Of a DNA stretch of 64,000 nt, positions 59,770 through 64,000 are shown one piece after another. The notes under the pieces are model-generated. The model did no database searches. It had not been told where the DNA came from and was given only the letters and a program-made list of their open reading frames with translations. Position numbers and translations under genes: made by a program. Each line of letters starts with the position of its first letter. Position 1 is the first letter of the stretch. Origin of the DNA: Pseudomonas sp. LS44 (lineage in GTDB: Bacteria > Pseudomonadota > Gammaproteobacteria > Pseudomonadales > Pseudomonadaceae); NCBI RefSeq assembly GCF_024730785.1, contig NZ_CP102830.1:4192001-4256000 (forward strand), read 5' to 3'.

Positions 59770-61008
59770 TCAGGCCACTTGCGCTGCGGGCTTGGCGAGC
59801 CGCGGTAGATAGATCCCTGCCACGCTGAGCAGGCTGTACAGGCCGAGCAGACTCCAGGCCTCCGGCCCCTCCGGCAGCCAGCCGCCCAGTTGCGCCAGCC
59901 ACAACAGCGGCAGGTTGAGCAGCAGGCGCAGCCACTCCAGGGGCAGCGCCCAGGGACGGCTCTCCAGCCAGGTGCCGAGGGCATACAGACCGAAGGCCAT
60001 CCAGCCCCACCCGAGCAGTTGGCCGGCCAGCGGCCACGGCTCGGACCAGCCCAGCAGATAGATGCCGCCGGCGACGTAGAGGGCGAACTGCAGCGTGGCA
60101 TAGAGCTGCGCCGCGCGCCCCAGCGGCACCTCGAATTTGACGAAGTTGGCCAGATCCGGTTTGGCCTGCGGGTAGCGTGCGGCGACGTCCGCCGGACGCC
60201 AGCCGGTGCGCATGAACCAGATGCGCAGCTTGTCCCAACGCGACTCGGCGCGTACCGCGTCGTGCCACAGCACCGCATAGAACTGCAGGTTGGCCCACAA
60301 CGGGTTCCAGCTGCGCAGTGGCGTGGTCACTCCGAAGACTACCGGCTCGGCATCCAGCTCCTCCTGAAAGGTACCGAACAGACGATCCCAGACAATGAAC
60401 ACGCCGCCGTAGTTGCGATCCATATACACAGGGTTCTGCGCATGATGGACGCGATGATTGGACGGCGTGATGAACAGCCATTCGAACCAGCCGAGCTTGG
60501 GCACATGGCGGGTATGCACCCAGAACTGATAGAGCAGGTTGAGCGCCGCCACGGTCAGAAACACCAGCGGCGGCACGCCGACCAGGGCCATCGGCAGATA
60601 GAAGATCCAGCCAAAAATAAACCCGGTACTGGTCTGCCGCAGCGCGGTGGAGAGGTTGTACTCCTCGCTCTGGTGATGCACCGAATGCGCGGCCCACAGC
60701 ACGTTGCGCTCATGGCCGAGGCGATGGTTCCAGTAGTAGCAAAAGTCATAGAAGACGAACGCGAACAGCCAGACCCAGAGGTTGTCGGCCGTCAGGCCGA
60801 AGACCCCCCAATGCTGCCAGGCGAAGGTATAGGTGAGCAGGCCGAGGGCCTTGGTCAACAGGCCGCTGGTGGTCGAGAGCACCCCGGCGCTGAGACTGTT
60901 GACCGCGTCGGCCAGGCGATAAGTGCTGACCCCACGCCAGCGATCGGCGAGCAACTCGAGGCCGATCAGCAGGAAAAAAAACGGTACCGCGAAAAGGACG
61001 TAGTTCAT
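59770..61008 (-). CDS. Sterol desaturase-family membrane hydroxylase
   Basis: A 412-residue membrane-bound di-iron oxygenase-type protein. The eight-histidine signature of the fatty acid hydroxylase superfamily is present: HRLGHE near residue 95, HSVHHQSEEYN near residue 108 and HRVHHAQNPVY near residue 185. Several hydrophobic helices surround these, with a C-terminal set of membrane segments (about 300-400). Substrate is unknown; PAO1 has a gene like this beside dedA as I recall. It has no close partner. It runs convergently into dedA with no spacer. Confidence 0.9.
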   Translation of the reverse strand: MNYVLFAVPFFFLLIGLELLADRWRGVSTYRLADAVNSLSAGVLSTTSGLLTKALGLLTYTFAWQHWGVFGLTADNLWVWLFAFVFYDFCYYWNHRLGHERNVLWAAHSVHHQSEEYNLSTALRQTSTGFIFGWIFYLPMALVGVPPLVFLTVAALNLLYQFWVHTRHVPKLGWFEWLFITPSNHRVHHAQNPVYMDRNYGGVFIVWDRLFGTFQEELDAEPVVFGVTTPLRSWNPLWANLQFYAVLWHDAVRAESRWDKLRIWFMRTGWRPADVAARYPQAKPDLANFVKFEVPLGRAAQLYATLQFALYVAGGIYLLGWSEPWPLAGQLLGWGWMAFGLYALGTWLESRPWALPLEWLRLLLNLPLLWLAQLGGWLPEGPEAWSLLGLYSLLSVAGIYLPRLAKPAAQVA

Positions 61009-61224
61009 GGCTCACCACAGGCTTCGGCCCGGCAGCAGTCCGGGATCATCACCCGCGATGCTACTCCTGTCGTCCCGCCACTCCAGAGCAGGGAGCGCCA
61101 GGGCAAGTTGCATTTGGCGACAGCGCTGCGCCGCTAACGTCCCGCCCGCCGGGTCGCGACAAGCACACACGCGCGCGGCGAGGCATGAAATACTTGCGTC
61201 ATATCCCCCTCAGGAGTGCCTCCC

Positions 61225-61887
61225 ATGAATAAAAAAGTTGCCGTGATCCTCTCCGGCTGCGGCGTTTACGACGGCGCGGAAATCCATGAAAGCGTGATCA
61301 CCCTGCTGCGTCTCGACCAACGCGGCGCCGAAGTGCAGTGCTTCGCGCCGAACATCGCGCAATTGCACGTGATCAACCATGTGACTGGTGAGGAAATGCC
61401 CGAGACCCGCAACGTGCTGGTCGAGTCGGCGCGGATTGCCCGCGGCAACATCAAGGATCTGCGCGACGCCAAGGTCGAAGATTTCGATGCGCTGATCGTG
61501 CCCGGCGGCTTCGGCGCGGCGAAGAATCTTTCCGACTTCGCCATCAACGGCAGCGACTGCACCGTACAGCCCGAAGTCCTGGCCTTGGCCAAAGGCTTCG
61601 CCGCCGCCGGCAAACCGGTCGGCCTGATCTGCATCGCCCCGTCGATGGCCGCGCGCATCTACGGCGAAGGGGTGATCTGCACCATCGGCAGCGACGCCGA
61701 CACCGCCGCTGCGCTGGAAGCCATGGGTGCCAGCCATGAGGAATGCACGGTCGGCGAAGTCGTCGAAGATGCCCAGCACAAACTGGTCACCACCCCGGCC
61801 TACATGCTCGCCCAGTCGATCAGCGAAGCCGCTTCGGGCATCAACAAGCTGGTCGATCGCGTGCTGGAATTGACCACTTCCGCCTAA
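61225..61887 (+). CDS. elbB: ElbB, DJ-1/PfpI-family glyoxalase-like protein
   Basis: Cytoplasmic glutamine-amidotransferase-like protein of the ElbB type, linked to isoprenoid synthesis and glyoxalase III activity. The 220-residue product starts MNKKVAVILSGCGVYDGAEI, with the family ligand region GVYDGAEIHESV near residue 13. It has DALIVPGGFGAAKNLSDFA near residue 88 and the nucleophile elbow GLICIAPSMAARI near residue 132 (Cys). The start ATG is placed eight bases after CAGGAG; an in-frame GTG just upstream is unlikely. Monocistronic. Confidence 0.93.
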   Translation: MNKKVAVILSGCGVYDGAEIHESVITLLRLDQRGAEVQCFAPNIAQLHVINHVTGEEMPETRNVLVESARIARGNIKDLRDAKVEDFDALIVPGGFGAAKNLSDFAINGSDCTVQPEVLALAKGFAAAGKPVGLICIAPSMAARIYGEGVICTIGSDADTAAALEAMGASHEECTVGEVVEDAQHKLVTTPAYMLAQSISEAASGINKLVDRVLELTTSA

Positions 61888-61997
61888 CAGGCCGCACCCA
61901 GCAGGCTGATCGCGCCAAAGCGCAGGCCCCTCCGGCCGCGCCTCTGGCCGACGGGGCTCGACTGACGCAGAGTGCCCCTTCATCTTTCGCAGCGACG

Positions 61998-62474
61998 ATG
62001 ACCATGGCCAACGAGCATTTCGAACTGAGCGCCGACGTACAGCTGGCGGTCAGTACATTCTTCAAGCGCATCCCGTTCAACCAAGTGCTGGGCATCGAGA
62101 TCGAATCGCTGAGCAACGAGCAGGTGGTCATGCGCCTGCCGATGAAACCCGAACTGATCGGTAATTTCGTCCACGGCATCCTCCACGGCGGGGTGATTTC
62201 ATCACTGCTGGATGTCTGCGGCGGCGCCATGGCGCTGATCGGCGCCTTCGCCAACCACCGCCACCTGCCCGGGCCGGAACGCCTGCTGCAACTGTCCAAG
62301 CTGGGCACCATCGACCTGCGCATCGACTACCTGCGGCCTGGGCGTGGCGAGCATTTCATCGCCACCGCGTTGCCGCTACGCACCGGCAACAAGGTCGCGG
62401 TAGTCCGCATGGAGTTGCACAGCGACGATGGCACGCTGGTAGCGGTGGGCACCGGCACCTATTTGTGCGGTTGA
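61998..62474 (+). CDS. Hotdog-fold thioesterase family protein
   Basis: A 158-residue hotdog-fold thioesterase (PaaI-like). The core motif NFVHGILHGGVISSLLDVCG lies near residue 56, followed by STIDLRIDYLRPGRG-like TIDLRIDYLRPGRGEHF near residue 104 and VAVVRMELHSDDGTLVAVG near the end. An inner ATG at 62004 is equally possible. Frames from further upstream add non-family residues. It is the second hotdog thioesterase in the window and lies downstream of elbB in the same direction (110 bases). Confidence 0.88.
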   Translation: MTMANEHFELSADVQLAVSTFFKRIPFNQVLGIEIESLSNEQVVMRLPMKPELIGNFVHGILHGGVISSLLDVCGGAMALIGAFANHRHLPGPERLLQLSKLGTIDLRIDYLRPGRGEHFIATALPLRTGNKVAVVRMELHSDDGTLVAVGTGTYLCG

Positions 62475-62487
62475 AACGAGCGACTGG

Positions 62488-62545
62488 CTAGGGTGGAAAA
62501 CCGCGAAGCCAGCAGGTAGCCCGGATGAAATCCGGGAATATCGCC
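62488..62545. repeat. Fragments of family H and family G repeats
   Basis: AGGGTGGAAAACCGCGAAGC (also at 22550) is followed by GTAGCCCGGATGAAATCCGGG, which resembles 18094-18113. It fills the convergent gap between the thioesterase gene and yaiI. Confidence 0.65.
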
Positions 62546-62558
62546 GTCTCCCTGTCGT

Positions 62559-63011
62559 TCAGCCCTTCGCCAGCCGGGTGAGGATGCGATCCAGCGAGTT
62601 GGCGAACGCCTGCTTCTCGCGTTCGCCATAGGCCGCCTGGCCGCCACCGACCTGGCCCTGCTCACGCAGATCGGTAAACAGATTGCGCACCGCCAGCCGC
62701 TCGCCCATGTTCCGCTCATCGAACTCGCGGCCCCGCGGGTCGAGGGCCGCGACGCCTTTCTTGATCAAGCGATCGGCCAATGGCACATCGCTGCAGATCA
62801 CCAGTTCGCCGGGCATGGCGTGCTCGACCAGATAATCGTCCGCCGCATCCGGGCCGCTCGGTACGACGATCAGCCGCACGCAGGCGAAGGCCGGCTTGAT
62901 CTGGCTCTGCCCGGCCACCAGCACCACCTCGAAGCGACGCTTGAGGGCGAACTTGACCAGCTGATCCTTGGCCGCCTTGGGACAGGCATCGGCATCGATC
63001 CACACACGCAT
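62559..63011 (-). CDS. YaiI/YqxD (UPF0178) family protein
   Basis: A 150-residue PIN-like-fold protein of the UPF0178 family. The conserved start MRVWIDADACPKAAKDQLVK is clear, with SGPDAADDYLVEHAMPGELV near residue 63 and DVPLADRLIKKGVAALDPRG near residue 84. Acidic residues (DADACP, PDAADD) suggest a metal site; function is unknown. The start at 63011 removes 14 non-family residues. It lies downstream of the FTR1 gene on the same strand, behind a terminator. Confidence 0.92.
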   Translation of the reverse strand: MRVWIDADACPKAAKDQLVKFALKRRFEVVLVAGQSQIKPAFACVRLIVVPSGPDAADDYLVEHAMPGELVICSDVPLADRLIKKGVAALDPRGREFDERNMGERLAVRNLFTDLREQGQVGGGQAAYGEREKQAFANSLDRILTRLAKG

Positions 63012-63030
63012 GATTGAGTTCCGCAGAAGC

Positions 63031-63065
63031 AAAAACGGGCGGCCAGTCTGCAACCGGCCGCCCGT
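63031..63065 (-). terminator. Terminator of the FTR1 gene
   Basis: ACGGGCGGCC (63035-63044) pairs with GGCCGCCCGT (63055-63064), and on the minus strand the stem is followed by TTTTTGC. It lies between the FTR1 stop and the yaiI start. Confidence 0.88.
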
Positions 63066-63086
63066 GTTCTCAAGCCAAGCAAGCGT

Positions 63087-64000
63087 TTATACGGCGGGCA
63101 CGCGCTTGCGCTCGGCGAGCTTGCTGCGCCCGTACAGCACCACCACCGCCAGCAAGGCCAGCGCCTGAGCCGCCAGCGAGTAGGCGTCGGCGTGGATGCC
63201 CAGCCAGTCAAAGTCGAAGAAGGCCACCGGATGGGTGCCAAACACCCCGGCTTCCTGCAGCGCCTTGACCCCGTGGCCGGCGAAGACCACCGACAATGCA
63301 CAGAGCAGCGCTGCGTTGATGCCGAAGAATAGGCCCAACGGCAGGCGAGCCGAGCCGCGCAGGATGATCCAGGCCAGGCCGATCAACAGCACCACAGCCA
63401 CCCCGGCGCCGGCGATCACCGCGCCATGGCCAACCGGACCGGCCTGCAGCCAGAGCGTTTCATAGAACAGAATGACTTCGAACAGCTCGCGGTACACCGA
63501 AAAGAACGCCAGCGCGGCGAAGCCGAAGCGCCCGCCGCCGCCAACCAGGCTGCTCTTGATGTAGTCCTGCCAGGCCGCGGCATGCCGGCGGTCGTGCATC
63601 CACACGCCGAGCCACAGGACCATGACGCTGGCGAACAGCGCCGTGCAGCCTTCCATCAGCTCGCGCTGGGCACCGCCGACATCGATCAGGTACGCCGCCA
63701 CCGCCCAGGTGGCGAGCCCGGCGAGCATCGCCAGGCCCCAGCCAATGTGCACGCTGCGGGTCGCCGCCTGCTGGCCGGTGTTGCGCAGGAAGGCGAGGAT
63801 CGCCGCCAGCACCAGAATCGCCTCGAGCCCTTCGCGCAGCAGGATCAGCAAGCTGGACACGAAGCTCAGCGACTGGCTCAGGCCTTCGCCGCCGAGTGCT
63901 TCGGCGGACGCCTTGAGCTTGCTCTGGGCGACGTCCAGCAGTTGCGCCGCTTCGTCGACCGGACGCGCGTCCTGCACCGCCTGCCGGTAAGCCATCAGGG
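63087..64000 (-). CDS. FTR1-family iron permease, C-terminal part, cut by window edge
   Basis: High-affinity iron permease of the FTR1/EfeU family in the inner membrane. The visible 304 codons stay open to the window end, so the N-terminus is missing. A periplasmic helical stretch (AQSKLKASAEALGG) precedes the permease domain of about seven hydrophobic helices. Both iron-binding signatures are present: LLREGLEAILVL, and a second site, VYRELFEVILFYETLW. The full protein probably has a large N-terminal periplasmic domain, as Pseudomonas FTR1 proteins often do. The C-terminus is GRSKLAERKRVPAV. Together with the FbpA/FbpB-like genes it makes a second iron-uptake locus. Confidence 0.93.
   Translation of the reverse strand, partial: LMAYRQAVQDARPVDEAAQLLDVAQSKLKASAEALGGEGLSQSLSFVSSLLILLREGLEAILVLAAILAFLRNTGQQAATRSVHIGWGLAMLAGLATWAVAAYLIDVGGAQRELMEGCTALFASVMVLWLGVWMHDRRHAAAWQDYIKSSLVGGGGRFGFAALAFFSVYRELFEVILFYETLWLQAGPVGHGAVIAGAGVAVVLLIGLAWIILRGSARLPLGLFFGINAALLCALSVVFAGHGVKALQEAGVFGTHPVAFFDFDWLGIHADAYSLAAQALALLAVVVLYGRSKLAERKRVPAV

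Overview
The window reads as a piece of a Pseudomonas chromosome, probably a relative of the P. aeruginosa group. The DNA is GC-rich and densely coded. From memory, the gene order follows the PAO1 stretch from about PA5192 (pckA) to PA5245: pckA-hslO-hslR-rimBK, envZ/ompR (amgSR), tex, gshA, argA, argE, gcvTHP, an iron ABC transporter, the ubiI/ubiH-pepP-ygfB block, zapA-6S RNA-ygfA, ubiD, rho, trxA, ppx/ppk, hemB. No phage, CRISPR array, tRNA, rRNA operon or full insertion sequence is visible.

Layout. 1-4.1 kb: gluconeogenesis (pckA, cut by the window edge), heat-shock proteins Hsp33 and Hsp15, and the S6-modification pair rimBK. 4.1-10.1 kb is accessory: a SapC-family gene, a C-terminal relic of a TpsB outer-membrane transporter, a 1261-residue membrane c-di-GMP protein carrying a LOV-type photosensor, and a lipoprotein hydrolase. 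10.2-24.5 kb: EnvZ/OmpR (AmgSR), tex, gshA, an RMF-like protein, argA, argE, a CYTH/CHAD triphosphatase and an orphan GspE-type ATPase. 24.8-29.7 kb: an L,D-transpeptidase, a stomatin/NfeD pair and DUF2388/DUF2804 genes. 30.1-38.0 kb: gcvTHP and a ferric-iron ABC permease and binding protein. 38.1-47.4 kb: ubiquinone hydroxylases, pepP, ygfB, zapA, 6S RNA, ygfA, an EVE protein and a diguanylate cyclase. 47.5-64 kb: a FliL-like protein, quinone reductase, flavin reductase-ubiD, rho, trxA, ppx, hemB-ppk1, dedA, a sterol desaturase, elbB, a thioesterase, yaiI and an FTR1 permease cut by the window end.

Functional links. gcvT-gcvH-gcvP form one glycine-cleavage operon. ygfB-pepP-ubiH-DUF4442-ubiI form a tight chain for coenzyme Q hydroxylation. 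hemB and ppk1 are 20 bases apart. Ppx and Ppk are convergent and have opposite roles in polyphosphate turnover. gshA, trxA, hslO and the quinone reductase all concern thiol or redox balance.

The most unusual layer lies between the genes. At least eight families of palindromic or terminal-inverted-repeat elements occupy intergenic gaps, several as near-identical inverted copies kilobases apart. Ends of two families carry the stop codon (TAG) of the adjacent gene. One repeat encodes the C-terminal tail of the UbiI-like protein, and others sit inside the ompR-envZ and gcvH-gcvP spacers. Other highlights are the LOV-GGDEF-EAL protein, the tpsB relic, and a 33-codon fossil copy of the ubiH start wedged between pepP and ubiH.
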